29,815 nt of DNA from Nemertoderma westbladi (Eukaryota; Xenacoelomorpha; Nemertodermatida; Nemertodermatidae): NCBI GenBank assembly GCA_032718475.1, contig JAUCBJ010000927.1:1-29815 (forward strand), in the 5' to 3' direction. The notes beneath the pieces were generated by a model, which did not search any database, was not told where the DNA came from, and worked only from the letters and a program-made list of their open reading frames with translations. Both the position numbers and the translations under genes were made by a program. Shown here piece by piece: positions 16,774 through 26,753 of this stretch. The first letter of the stretch is position 1, and each line of letters starts with the position of its first letter.

Positions 16774-19296
16774 CTATATTTCCCAGAATTTGTTAGCCAG
16801 TAGTTGCGTGATTTTCCATGCTTTTCTACCGTAGCTATCGCCTTCTATTGGAATAGAAATAGGCATTAATGTAGTCGGTGCCTGCATTAGCAGGTGTGCA
16901 GGTGTCAAAGCAAACTGGGATTGTTTGTCATCGGGTACTAATACTATTGGTCTAGTATTGAGTATCGCCTCGATTTCAACAAACAATGTGGTCAGTTGGT
17001 CGTCTGTCAAGATGTGGTTTACTGGAATTACTTTCGCCATGGCTGTTTTTATAGATCTAATCAATCTCTCCCAGACTCCGCCTCTCCATGGACTATCTGG
17101 AGGATTAAACTTCCAAACAATCTTGTAAGGACGTAGTTCGTTTGAGATTTGATCATGATCTAATTTCTTAAAGGCTCTAGCAATTTCATTTCGAGCACCA
17201 ACAAAGTTTGTACCTTGATCTGAGTAAAAGCATTTTACTAGTCCGCGTCTAGTGATAAATCGCCGCAATGCTAGTATAAAGGCGTTGGTGGAAAGATCCA
17301 TTACACGTTCAATATGAACTGCCCTACTGGACATGCATGTGAAAATCAGGCCCCAGCGTTTTACTAGTATACGTCCACGTTTCGTATGTATGGGACCAAA
17401 GCAGTCAATTCCAGTCTCTGTGAAAGGTGGTCTGAATGCCTGTAGTCGTGCTTGTGGAAGTTCACTCATTTCTTGGGTACTTATTCTAGAATGTACCTTT
17501 TTACAAATAATACACATGCGCATCACCGAACTTAGCGCTTTACTGGGTCTAATTAATACAAATCTTGTACGTAAGTAGGAAAGACAGTGGTGTCTTCCAG
17601 CATGTTTCAGATGTAAGTGTGCATCCAGTATCATTGCACGTTGTAATTCGTGATGTTGCGGTATTATTATTGGGTACCTAAAATCAGTATTAAAGTCGAT
17701 GTTTTGAAGCCGAGATTTATGACAAATTAAGCCATTATAAATTATCGGACTCCAACTCAATATTGGTGACGACTTGATTGGTTGACCTTGACTTATGGAT
17801 GTGAATTCGCGTGCGAAATATCGCAATTGGTAATGGCGAATTAATTTAATTTCACATCTGTCAATCTCAGTCAATGTGAGTCGACGTGTAAAGTCGCGTT
17901 TGCCTTTAACGTATTGTACAAAACGTACAATCCACGCTAATTTTCGGCACGCATATGTCCAAGAATCTGTCAGATTTACAATACGGTCGACGTAAGTATT
18001 TATGACGTCATCAGGTAAGTCAATGATGAATTTTGAAGGTTTTGTTTTACTAGATGGGCCCACGGGTCCGCCGGTAGGTATTCCCTTGTTGACTGTTGAT
18101 CCGTCCGGGTCTACGAGTAATTTGTCCTTCTTTGTCTTCTTACCTTGATTGTCGGTACTTTGTGTGTCGATCGAAGGTCTCCCCGTAGGTTGTAAGGTTG
18201 GTATGTCTCTTGAGCGTAAAGTAACACCTGTATTTACATTTGCGTAGGTACTACCCACATCTGTAATACATGAGGTTTCACTGTACTTATGGTTACTCAA
18301 GAGTGTCAAATTTGGTATTTTGTCAATAGAAGGCCGCTCCAATAGGGAAACTGCGGCTTTACTATGTGTCACTACGTTACTAATGTCTGGTAGAACATCT
18401 TGTGAAATGTCTGGTAAAATGTTTCGCGGAACATCCGGCGAAACGTCTAGTGACATGTCTGGCAAAATGTCTGGTTGACCATCTGGTAACGTGTCTGGTT
18501 GATCGTCTGGTAACATGTCTGGTTGATCGTCTGGTAACATGTCTGGTTGATCGTCTGGTAACATGTCTGGTTGATCGTCTGGTAACATGTCTGGTTGATC
18601 GTCTGGTAACATGTCTGGTTGATTGTCTGGTAACATGTCTGGTTGACCGTCTGGCGATACGTCTGGTGTAGAAAGGCTCGCAAGTCTTCCTGTCTTAACT
18701 TTGTGAGTTATATTTTTCCATTTCGCCTTTGGTTTCTTCTTAAGTTTCGCCGTTGTCTTTTTCTTTGCTTTACCTTTCTTTGGTTTTTTAATTTCGGCAT
18801 CCTTAGGAATAGTATTAGACTTGTCATCGTATAGTGGCGGCCAATGTTGTGTTGCTCTTTGTAAGAATTGTGGTCCGTGTAGCCAAAATTCCTTGTTTTC
18901 CGGTTTACAGAATTCCTCAGGCATCATTCCTCGCGACGCAATATCAGCTGGATTTTGTGGTCTGGGACAATGTCGCCAATCTTCCTTTATTGAACGGTCT
19001 AGAATTTCTGCGCGGCGGTTAGCTACAAATGTCTTAAATTCAAGTGTGTCGTTGTTTATATAAAATAAAACTAACGTCGCGTCAGTCCAATAAAATATCT
19101 GTAAACTTGACTGTAGTTCAGTCTGTATAAGGTTTACAATTGTCGTTGACAGAGTTGCGGCTTGTAGCTCAGCACGTGGTGTCATCATGTACTTAGTAGG
19201 CATGGTCTTAGCCTTGGAAGTAATGAGCGAAACATCAAACTCATCTGAGTCTACTTGTCTGCGCAAATATCGGAAAAACAATGTAATTCTAAGTTG
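16774..19296 (-). CDS. BEL/Pao pol: RNase H and integrase
   Basis: In phase with the RT part across one TGA (19297-19299). Numbered from the first codon after that stop region (19281): RNase H features TPRAELQAA (E38), FYWTDAT (D67) and NPADIASRG (D113). A Lys-rich linker (165-190), GRLASLS (198-204) and an 8-residue repeat (about 205-300) follow. Integrase then has an HHCC zinc site (H555-H560 and C590/C593), GIDCFGP (D626), YSDQGTNF (D688) and WRGGVWERL (E738). All three DDE catalytic residues are present, so the integrase could have been active. The 250-residue linker between RNase H and integrase, with its repeat, is unusually long for the family. Confidence 0.9.
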   Translation of the reverse strand, partial: QLRITLFFRYLRRQVDSDEFDVSLITSKAKTMPTKYMMTPRAELQAATLSTTIVNLIQTELQSSLQIFYWTDATLVLFYINNDTLEFKTFVANRRAEILDRSIKEDWRHCPRPQNPADIASRGMMPEEFCKPENKEFWLHGPQFLQRATQHWPPLYDDKSNTIPKDAEIKKPKKGKAKKKTTAKLKKKPKAKWKNITHKVKTGRLASLSTPDVSPDGQPDMLPDNQPDMLPDDQPDMLPDDQPDMLPDDQPDMLPDDQPDMLPDDQPDTLPDGQPDILPDMSLDVSPDVPRNILPDISQDVLPDISNVVTHSKAAVSLLERPSIDKIPNLTLLSNHKYSETSCITDVGSTYANVNTGVTLRSRDIPTLQPTGRPSIDTQSTDNQGKKTKKDKLLVDPDGSTVNKGIPTGGPVGPSSKTKPSKFIIDLPDDVINTYVDRIVNLTDSWTYACRKLAWIVRFVQYVKGKRDFTRRLTLTEIDRCEIKLIRHYQLRYFAREFTSISQGQPIKSSPILSWSPIIYNGLICHKSRLQNIDFNTDFRYPIIIPQHHELQRAMILDAHLHLKHAGRHHCLSYLRTRFVLIRPSKALSSVMRMCIICKKVHSRISTQEMSELPQARLQAFRPPFTETGIDCFGPIHTKRGRILVKRWGLIFTCMSSRAVHIERVMDLSTNAFILALRRFITRRGLVKCFYSDQGTNFVGARNEIARAFKKLDHDQISNELRPYKIVWKFNPPDSPWRGGVWERLIRSIKTAMAKVIPVNHILTDDQLTTLFVEIEAILNTRPIVLVPDDKQSQFALTPAHLLMQAPTTLMPISIPIEGDSYGRKAWKITQLLANKFWEI
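18485..18652 (-). repeat. 24-bp tandem repeat in pol, 7 copies
   Basis: The unit GGTAACATGTCTGGTTGATC plus GTCT starts at 18485 and repeats exactly every 24 bp to 18652. The internal copies are near identical. On the - strand it codes 8-residue units (QPDMLPDD). Degenerate versions continue at both ends (MSLDVSPD, ILPDISQD). It starts directly after GRL-motif copy 5. Confidence 0.95.
18674..18690 (-). repeat. GRL-motif DNA copy 5
   Basis: On the - strand GGAAGACTTGCGAGCCT, coding GRLASL followed by Ser, in frame in pol between RNase H and the 8-residue repeat. Confidence 0.9.
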
Positions 19297-21593
19297 TCAG
19301 GAAATGTCGTCTGTAATGGAAAATATACCCGGGGTATGGAATAATCTTCTAGTGAAGACAATTGCGCCTCCCAAGTTTTCCACTACTTGTTCGGATGAGA
19401 TTGGTTCGTCCCATGTCAGTCCATCCTTCCAGATACTGCGCATGTATATTCTTGCTTGCAGTATTATTGGGCTGATGAAACCTAATGGATCGAACAATCG
19501 ACTCAGCTTTGACAAGCAAGACCTCTTTGTCAGAGAATCTCCTTGAGCGTCCAGTCTTACCTTCACTCGAAAGTTGTCTGTGTTCGGGTCCCAAAATAGT
19601 CCCAACACCTTTGTCGTCGGTAGTGGTTCGAATTCCAAGTCAATGTCACCACCCCCACGTTCAGTCGTTTCGAATGAATTTACTAATTCGGCACTGTTCG
19701 AAGCAAACTTGGTGAGGTTAAAACCTCCGCCTGCTAAACAGTCCCGTAATTGATGTGCTACTGTAATGGCACGTTCTACTGTGTCGCAACTTTGTAATCC
19801 ATCATCAACGTAAAAGTCTCGTTCTACTACTTGGATTACCTCTGGGTCATACTTATGTTTCTGATCCCTAGCGGTCTGTTTTAGGGCGTATATAGTACAA
19901 TTTGGGCTGTCTCTGGCACCGAATACGCGAACTTGCATTTGGTAAGTCGCCGGTGGTTGACTTAAGTCTCCATCCGGGTACCAGAGGAACCTCAAACTGT
20001 CTCTGTCTCGCTCTAACGCTCGCACTTGGTGAAACATCGCTTCTACGTCACAAGTAAATGCTACTTGACGCTGACGGAAGCGCATAATCACCCCCATGAG
20101 ATAATTATTCATGTTTGGTCCATCCATCAACTCTGTATTGAGAGACATTCCCTCAAACAGAGCCGCGCAGTCGTTTACTACACGTACCTTGTCTGGTTTG
20201 TCAGGATGTCTCACGTAGTGATGTGGCAAATAGTATGTCTGGTCTGTCACAATCTCGGGGTTTCTCATTTTGATAGCGTACCCTTTTGTCAAATACGTCT
20301 CCATCTGTGTATTATACTGCAGATGGGCTTTCTCGTCCTTTAATAAACGTTGTCGTATTGAGTTTAAACGTCTTAAAGCTAGCGGATAATTATTTATAAG
20401 TTTAGGATGTTGGTTACGCCATAACATCCCTACCTCATAATGTCCGTCTTTCGTCTGGCGGATAGTATCTTCCATGATCTTCAAAGATTGTTTCTCTTGT
20501 TCCGACATACATGGTTCGTAACTACCAGGTTCGGCCGTGTCTTGTTCCAACCACATGATAGTTTTCTCTGTTAATTCTTTGTCTAGTGCAGCTTGTTCCA
20601 CTTGACAATTCCTTAATTCGTCGGCATCGACAGGTGTTGATAAGGTTATTGGTTGAGGTAGACTCGCAAGCCTTCCGGCGTTATCATCTATCGTTGATGG
20701 ATCCTCTGCCTGAAGCGTCTCCTTCTTAATCTCTGAACTTACCCTTTTGTAAAGTGGTTTCTGCTCCCTTTGACTTATTGTACTTGCTACACATGTCGTA
20801 CTTGTCACTTTGCCGTGTTTTGTCGAATTTCGGCGTGTAGTATAGTCTTTGTCGTGTGAAAAGGAATGAGTCGAAGTTGTAGTTAATAAACTACATGTAC
20901 TTTGCACATCGTCTTCCTCATCACTTATATCTAGTGTGCGCACAGGCGCTCGAGTATACCAACCTATCGGAGTTCGACAGGCGTAAGCGTTTCCTGCTAC
21001 GACTACCGATGGTCTGGTTTCCCACACTTGATGTAAGTTGAATTGATCTGTCCCGATCAGCATTGCTACTGATCTATAGTTAACAGGACATTCAGGTACA
21101 CCAAGGTGTCTGAAATACTTACGGTCCTCTAAGGATTGTTCTGGCACTGGACCCAGTAGATTACTAAAGTCCTTAGTGGCCGCAAAAGTTAAATCCTTAA
21201 AGGGTAACAAAGACCTCTCCCTTTCTCTATGTTGCGATTTTGGAAGAAGAGTATCTAAGTTCAACTTAACTCTAGTCACTGGTATTGCACGTTGTCCATG
21301 CATACTACTTACAGTGTATTTGACGTTCTTACCTTGTCGAAGATCCATCACGACATCAGCTACCTTCTCGTCCACATAGCTGTGAGATGAGGCTGAATCT
21401 AAAATAGCGTAGATCCTCTTGCTCCCCTTTGTGCCCGTAATCTTAACAGGAATTACGCTGAATCCCTTCAGTTGATCAGGCGTCAGAAGCGCAATCGATG
21501 GTTGTTCGTCCCCAGTGTTGAAATACGTGTCGTCATCTTCCGATTCTTCATCCGACTGTTCTGGATTGTTCTGGGAAACAATCCCGTATATGC
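19297..21593 (-). CDS. BEL/Pao pol: aspartic protease and reverse transcriptase
   Basis: The frame opens about 45 nt upstream of the gag stop, in the +1 frame relative to gag. Protease: VIPVKITGTKG, then ILDSASSHSYV with the catalytic Asp. RT (numbered from the GTG at 21375): KVRVVNDCAA (397-406), FTCDVEAMFHQV (D443), FGARDSPNC, and FYVDDGLQS with the YVDD box at 522-525. The peptide GRLASLP (234-240) lies in the linker between protease and RT. The RT subdomains expected for BEL/Pao are all present. The frame ends at a lone TGA (19297-19299) that is in phase with the RNase H/integrase part, so pol was one long reading frame now carrying two stops. Confidence 0.9.
20660..20676 (-). repeat. GRL-motif DNA copy 6
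   Basis: On the - strand GGAAGGCTTGCGAGTCT, coding GRLASL followed by Pro, between protease and RT. It differs from the other copies at two synonymous positions (AGG for AGA, AGT for AGC). Confidence 0.9.
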
Positions 21594-23246
21594 GTCACGA
21601 AAGTTGGTGTTGTTCTCGATTCTCGATTCTTGTATGCCGTATTGCATTTTGTTGCTGCTTCTGGGTGTTCCCTAGTGAAGTGTTTTGTCGGCGTATGACT
21701 ATCCGTATGGAGCAAACCGTCATGGTTGCGTCCACAGGAAGGACAGGTGTCTGTATTTGGGCAATCTTTGCGAACATGTCCGTGTTGCGTACACCGCCAA
21801 CAAGAATCCAATGGCTGTATCTGTAGCCGTCGTTCTTCCGAGTTTAACTCACGAAATAGCCGACAACCTCTTAACTTGTGACTAGTATGCCGCTTACCTA
21901 ACTGCTCGCAGTATTGGCAACCGCTAAAGTCGGCACTCAGTTGCTGCCTGGTCTGTTTGATCCCAATAGGTGCGGACACTTTACTACCGTCCGAAAATTG
22001 TCGGGTTTCTGTCGGTGTGGCGTAAGTGGCCGTCCTGGTGGATGTCATCGGTGGTTTTTGTCGGTTAGATGATGGTAAGGTGATTCCTTCTGCTACAATG
22101 TGTTGGTCGGTGTAGTTAGATCGAGTCTCCACCACTGCTTCCCTAGATATTAATAGGTACACATCCTCCAATTTCAAAAATCTACCCCTTTCTTCCCGCT
22201 GGTACTCGATTTTCCTCCACTCCCGACGAAGTCGATGGTGTAGTCTCCCTATGATTTTTAATAGGACTGTGGGGGTGTTTCCGTAATCGAGTTGTCCAAT
22301 AGATCGTAATGTAGTGATAGCGTTCTTGATTTCGTCAGCCAGTTTCAGTAAGTCGACGGGTTTAGTAATAGCCCCCCCCTTACAGAGTTCCTCTATTACT
22401 GACTTGGCCATGCTTACCGTACCTCCGTAGATTGAAGTTAAGCGATCGTATGCTAACTCGAAGGCATCTGGTACACCAACGAAAGTCTCTGCTAAACGTT
22501 TGGGTTCTCCCGTCAAGGTTTGAAGCAGGTAGTTAAACTTTTCCCTTGATGTAAAAGCGCACGCAGCAATTTGAGATTCGATGTAGTCTACGAATGTATG
22601 CCAATGTTTGGAGTTACCAGAAAACTTAGGTGGTTGTTGCACCGGTAGTCCTTGTCTGGCTGCGAATTTAGCTATCTCCTCAGCTACGTTCAAAGTTTCG
22701 CGTCCGTGGATGGCAATCGAGTTGATGTTTTCCCGTCTTGGTGCTTTCCTTTGATACGAAGTATTTCTTGAAGGTCGCTCCCTTTGCTGAATCTTCGGAT
22801 GTCTAATGTGTTCGAATTCCGTGTTTCTCGAACTATCAGTTTGAACTTCCTCTAAGCGTTCCTCTATCTGGGCCAACTTGTAAACAACTGGTCGCAGAAT
22901 GTCGGCGAATTGTTGCGTACTGATCGCGTCCGTTGGTTGTAACGCTTTCTGTGTTGGTGTATTTTGTGGAGGATTGTCTATAAAGGAATTAGTTGAACGC
23001 TCGCGTTTGCATTCATCGGCCGCTCCTGTTCTAAACACCTCGCGTTCCGGGTAATCCGATTCGCTCGAAGTACTACTATCACCTGGATACGGTGGCTGAC
23101 GTGCTCGCGTCCGTTGGGTTGTCCGAATTCTAACATTCCGTTTAGAAACATTGTCTACTGGTCTCCGTTGCTCGGTAGGCTCACAAGTCTTCCTCGAAGT
23201 CGTAGATTGCGATGTAAACTGGATTTGTGGTCGTGTATTGGCGTTT
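21548..23246 (-). CDS. BEL/Pao gag, 5' end lost
   Basis: Gag polyprotein (capsid and nucleocapsid). The annotated 496 codons start at a GTG (23038), but the frame is open upstream as far as the Gypsy junction near 23246 with a basic, Ser-rich N-terminal stretch, so the original start is missing. The core ([20 protein letters not shown], then [13 protein letters not shown]) is the BEL/Pao Gag pattern. Towards the end are [11 protein letters not shown]..., [14 protein letters not shown] (residues 413-426, a perfect CX2CX4HX4C) and [13 protein letters not shown]. The stop TGA is at 21548-21550. Pol overlaps it by about 45 nt in the +1 frame. Intact in itself apart from the missing start. Confidence 0.85.
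23177..23193 (-). repeat. GRL-motif DNA copy 7
   Basis: On the - strand GGAAGACTTGTGAGCCT, coding GRLVSL followed by Pro in a frame that is +1 to gag and closes soon after at TAG. It is the only copy overlapping a long frame that is not read as GRL in that frame. Confidence 0.8.
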
Positions 23247-25781
23247 GAGTCTAACGGCCGAGCCGAGCAACACGTTGAGGGAAACCCACAGTTCGGATGT
23301 GAACTGGGCGCCGCGGTCGGATGTTATGTTGGCTGGAACTCCGTAGTGGGCTACCCAATGAGCGAGGAGTGCGCGGGCGCAGGATATGGCGGTGGCGTCG
23401 GCCATGGGGACAGCCTCGGGCCACCGGGTGAACCTGTCTATGATGGTGAAAAGATAAGTTGCGCCTTGGGAGGGGGGAAGGGGACCCACGATGTCGACGT
23501 GGATCTTCTCGAAACGGCGATCCGGAGTTTGAAATGTCTTCAAGGGGGCCGATATGTGGCGTTGAGTTTTAGCTCGTTGACATCTGAGACACTCCTTTGC
23601 CCACTTCCCGATGTCGCGGTGTAAACCGTACCAAATGAATCGTTTGGCGATGAGTCGGCGTGGAGACTGGATGGAGGGGTGGGAGAATCCGTGGATAGAG
23701 TCGAACACTCTACGTCGCCATTGTTCCGGAATAATAGGCCGAGGGTTGGGGATCGAAACGTCACAGAGGACGGTGAACGCGCCGTTCTCGAAAGGGACGT
23801 CGTTGATGACAAGGCTCGTCATGGCGGTGCGGTACGACTGTACATCAGGGTCGTCGTGTTGGGCCTGGGACAATGCTGAATAGTCTATTTGTTGGTCGCG
23901 GGATGTAGCATTGAGTTCGGGTGGGTCTGGGATTTCAACTCGGGAGAGGGCGTCGGTGACGAAGTTGGACTTCCCAACAATGTGGCGGACGTCGGTGGTG
24001 AACTCGGACACGAAAGCGAGGTGTCGCTGTTGGCGTGGCGACCAGTGCTCCGAGGCACTGCGGAAGGCAAATGTGAGGGGTTTGTGGTGGGTGTATACAT
24101 GGAAACTACGCCCCTCGAGGAAATATTGGAAGTGCCGAATACCCAGATACAATGCTAGGAGTTCGCGATCGAATGCATTGTATCGGGTTTCGGCTGGGTG
24201 AAGTTTCCGCGAGAAGAAAGCAACGGGTTTCCAGGAGCCGTCAAGGAATTGCTCAAGGACGCCACCAACTGCTTTGTCAGAGGCATCAACGGTGAGGCTG
24301 GTGGCGGCAGTGTGGCTCGGGTGGACTAGGAGTGTGGCGGAGGCCAACGCGGACTTGACGTTATCGAAAGCAGCCACCATGCTGGAAATCCAGACGATGG
24401 ACTTTGCAGTAGAGGCGAGCGCATTGTGGAGTGGGTGGAGCAACTCGGCGGCGTGCGGGATAAACCTGTGGTAAAAATTTATCATGCCGAGAAACTTCTG
24501 AAGGCCTTTCTTGTCGGAGGGGCGGGGGGAGTTCGCGATGGCCTCGACCTTCTCGGGTATGGGCTCGGCACCGGCGGCGGATATTCGGTGGCCCAGGAAG
24601 GTGAGTATCTGGACCCCGAAAATACACTTCTTCAGGTTGATGATGAGTCCGTGGGCGGCGAGGCGGCTGAATAGCAACCGGAGGTGTTCGAGATGTTCCT
24701 CGGGGTTCGAACTCGCAATCAGGATGTCGTCCAGATAAACAAACGCGAAATGGAGGCCCCGGCAGATGTTGTCCATCAGTCTTTGGAAGGATTGTGCGGC
24801 ATTACGGGTTCCAAAAGGCATTCGAACAAATTCGAATAACCCGAACGGAGTAATCACCGCAGTCTTTGGAATGTCTTCCTCCGCCACCGGGATTTGATGG
24901 TATCCCCGAACTAGATCGACCTTCGAAAATATTCTAGTGCCGTCGAGTTGGGAGGAGAAATCCTGTAGGTGGGGGATCGGGTATCTGTCGGGGGTAGTCG
25001 CGTCGTTGAGGCGGCGGTAGTCGCCACAAGGGCGCCAACCGCCGCTCGGTTTGGGGGCGAGGTGTAGTGGGGATGCCCAGGTGCTCGAGGAGCGGCGAAT
25101 TATCCCCATCTGTTCCATCTGCTCGAATTCGCGTCGAGCGATCACGAGTTTATCGGGCGGTAGCCGGCGTGGTCGAGCGAACACTGGCGGTCCTTTCGTG
25201 GGGATATGGTGCTCGACGCCGTGTTTGGTGCTCGGTTGGGAGAAACACGGCTTGGTGAGAGCAGGATAATTCGATAGCAGTTCTCGGTATATGTTGCTCG
25301 GTTGGTCGACAGTGTGGAGAGCGGGGGCGACAGTATTGGCGAGACATGCTGGAATACTGGCGAAGGTTTCCGCGTCGATGAGGCGTTGACTGTGGATGTC
25401 GATGAGGAGTCCGTTGTCACTGAAAAAATCCGCGCCGAGAATTGGCTGTGAGACGTCGGCGAGGGTAAATTCCCAGTTCATCCGGCCAAGGTTTAAGTTC
25501 AGGGGAATATCCCGAGTTCCATACGTACGTATTGTGCTGCCGTTCGTGGCAACTAGCGGGTCGGTCAGTGTGGGAAAACGCCGTTCTCGTGGGGAGGCGG
25601 GAAAAACGCTCACCTCAGCCCCACAGTCGATGAGGAAACGCAGACCAGCGTTGTTATCCCAAACGTAGAGTAGGCAACTGGAACTACTCCGACCAGCTGA
25701 ACTTGTCACCACTAGCGGCTGGTCGGGCCGTTTCCTGCCGGGAACGTGCACGGCCCACGGCAGTTCTTGGCTTTGGTACCG
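23246..25781 (-). CDS. Ty3/Gypsy pol: protease, RT, RNase H and truncated integrase
   Basis: Numbered from the GTG at 25751; the frame itself opens at about 25781 and overlaps gag in the -1 relation. Protease: [11 protein letters not shown] (D42; Cys replaces the usual Thr or Ser). [30 protein letters not shown] and [11 protein letters not shown] (YLDD 339-342). RNase H: LTVDAS (D489), FDRELLAL (E530), TDALSR (D600), but YTHHKPL has His555 where the family has Asp. Integrase: H687, H691, C721, C724, then VDIVG (D753) and SDRGAQF (D812). Homology stops near residue 835, before the catalytic Glu. The open frame runs on for about 20 unrelated codons to 23181. The missing C-terminus is at 9219-9455. 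Confidence 0.9.
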
Positions 25782-26382
25782 TACTTAGCATGTTACCAGC
25801 ACAAGGTGGAGTCGCTGACGCGGCGATCAGATGTGCTCATCCTCGGTGGCGGTTTATCGCCTCGCGGAGGGCGACTAACTCCGTACGCCGGGGTTTGCTG
25901 AGCCTTCGCCTCGATGACGGCGTTGGCAGCGTTTGCGAGTTCGTGCACATCAGTGAGCTTGAGTGCGGAAACGGTTATCCGGACGTCGTCGGGAAGCTGT
26001 TGAAGGAACAGCTGGAGGAAGAGGTGGTCGACTGGGTTGGTGCCGTGTAGGGCGAGCATGTAGTCGAGCAGCTCCGTTGGTTTCCTGTCCCCGAGTCCCG
26101 GTAGGTTTAGTAGTTTTGCAGCCTTTTGGTTGGGGGTGAGGCTGTAAACTCGGAGCAGTGCGGCTTTCAGGAACTCGTATTTTCCTGTTGCAGGCGGGTT
26201 GGAAATGGTGGCTACTAACCGACTGGCCACGGTCTGGTCGAGCGCGGCAACGACGTAATAGTACCGCGTTTCGTCCGCGGTTATAGCGCATAGAACTGGG
26301 CTTCAGCTTGGAGGAGCCACACGTTGGGTCCCAGGGGCCAGAAACAGCGAAGTTTCAGCGAAACGGCGTTCTGTTCGGCCAT
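25712..26382 (-). pseudogene. Ty3/Gypsy gag (CsRn1-type), frameshifted and with one stop
   Basis: The ATG at 26382 starts AVSLKLRCFWPLGPNVW and QAEAQFYA, the Gag N-terminus of CsRn1-type Gypsy elements. Near 26283 the frame changes (one base lost or two gained) and continues ITADETRYYYVVAALDQTVA and SNPPATGKYEFLKAALL. At 25793-25795 a TAA replaces the usual Tyr codon in the single zinc finger: LCW, stop, [11 protein letters not shown], then RGPC. The finger's Cys/His ligands are otherwise kept. Gag then ends at TAG 25712-25714 with pol overlapping in the -1 frame. So this Gag is broken twice although the LTRs are almost identical. Confidence 0.85.
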
Positions 26383-26443
26383 GGCTGAGTTCGCGTTCGT
26401 CCGGGCTGACTCGTGGTTGTGGTCGCGTGTCGATTGGTAGACT

Positions 26444-26461
26444 AGAATCGCCGGGTCACCA
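26444..26461 (-). promoter_or_regulatory. Gypsy primer binding site (tRNA-Trp-like)
   Basis: On the - strand TGGTGACCCGGCGATTC begins one base after the 5' LTR. It resembles the complement of the 3' end of metazoan tRNA-Trp (TGGTGACCCCGACG...), with changes in the inner part. A Trp primer is known for CsRn1-type elements. Confidence 0.75.
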
Positions 26462-26462
26462 A

Positions 26463-26749
26463 TGTAGGTACGCAGAGAGTCGTCTCTTTAGCGTCCCACT
26501 TTATAACATTATAACAAAATATAAGAATAGGTTTTATATCCGTATTATATTGTCAATATGATGTTCAGACAATCAGAAGCCTGACAGCCTAATGCAGTAG
26601 GCCTAAGTGCTACAGTATTGCACTGTATACTGAAAGTATATTCTCTAGTTGGGGCGAGCCATTCCGTGGGCGAGCCAACTAGTGAGTTATATTGAGCCAA
26701 GGGTCTATCAGTATCTTTTGTGTGCCCTTGTCCATGGTAGTCCGCTACA
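26463..26749 (-). repeat. Gypsy 5' LTR
   Basis: 287 bp, identical to 8887-9173 except for one base at position 12 of the + strand reading. TGT...ACA ends with TGTAG/CTACA inverted termini. Confidence 0.95.
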
Positions 26750-26753
26750 ATAT

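Larger units (their letters stand above)
8887..26749 (-). mobile_element. Ty3/Gypsy retrotransposon (CsRn1-like), interrupted by a second element
   Basis: Two 287-bp LTRs, TGTAG...CTACA, differ at one position (T at 8898 against A at 26474). They bound a 17.9-kb interval and are flanked by ATAT on both sides (8883-8886 and 26750-26753), which fits a 4-bp target duplication. On the - strand the order is 5' LTR, tRNA-Trp-like primer site, gag, pol (protease, RT, RNase H, integrase), foreign insert, pol C-terminus, polypurine tract, 3' LTR. Gag and pol organisation with a single CHCC-type finger and a Trp primer points to the CsRn1-type lineage. The element cannot be autonomous: integrase is cut before its last catalytic residue. 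Confidence 0.85.

Noticed and set aside
18402-18671. Open + strand frame with regular LVTCLVDR units
   Set aside because: It is the antisense shadow of the 24-bp repeat in BEL pol (length a multiple of three keeps several frames open).
13879-19299. Alternative genetic code or programmed readthrough as the explanation for all in-frame stops
   Set aside because: TAA, TAG and TGA all occur and are few. Random decay is simpler, although readthrough at one site cannot be excluded.
23181-23245. The last 20 or so codons of the Gypsy pol frame as a genuine new integrase tail
   Set aside because: The same bases lie in the upstream-extended BEL gag frame and contain GRL-motif copy 7. The frame is open here by chance after the junction.
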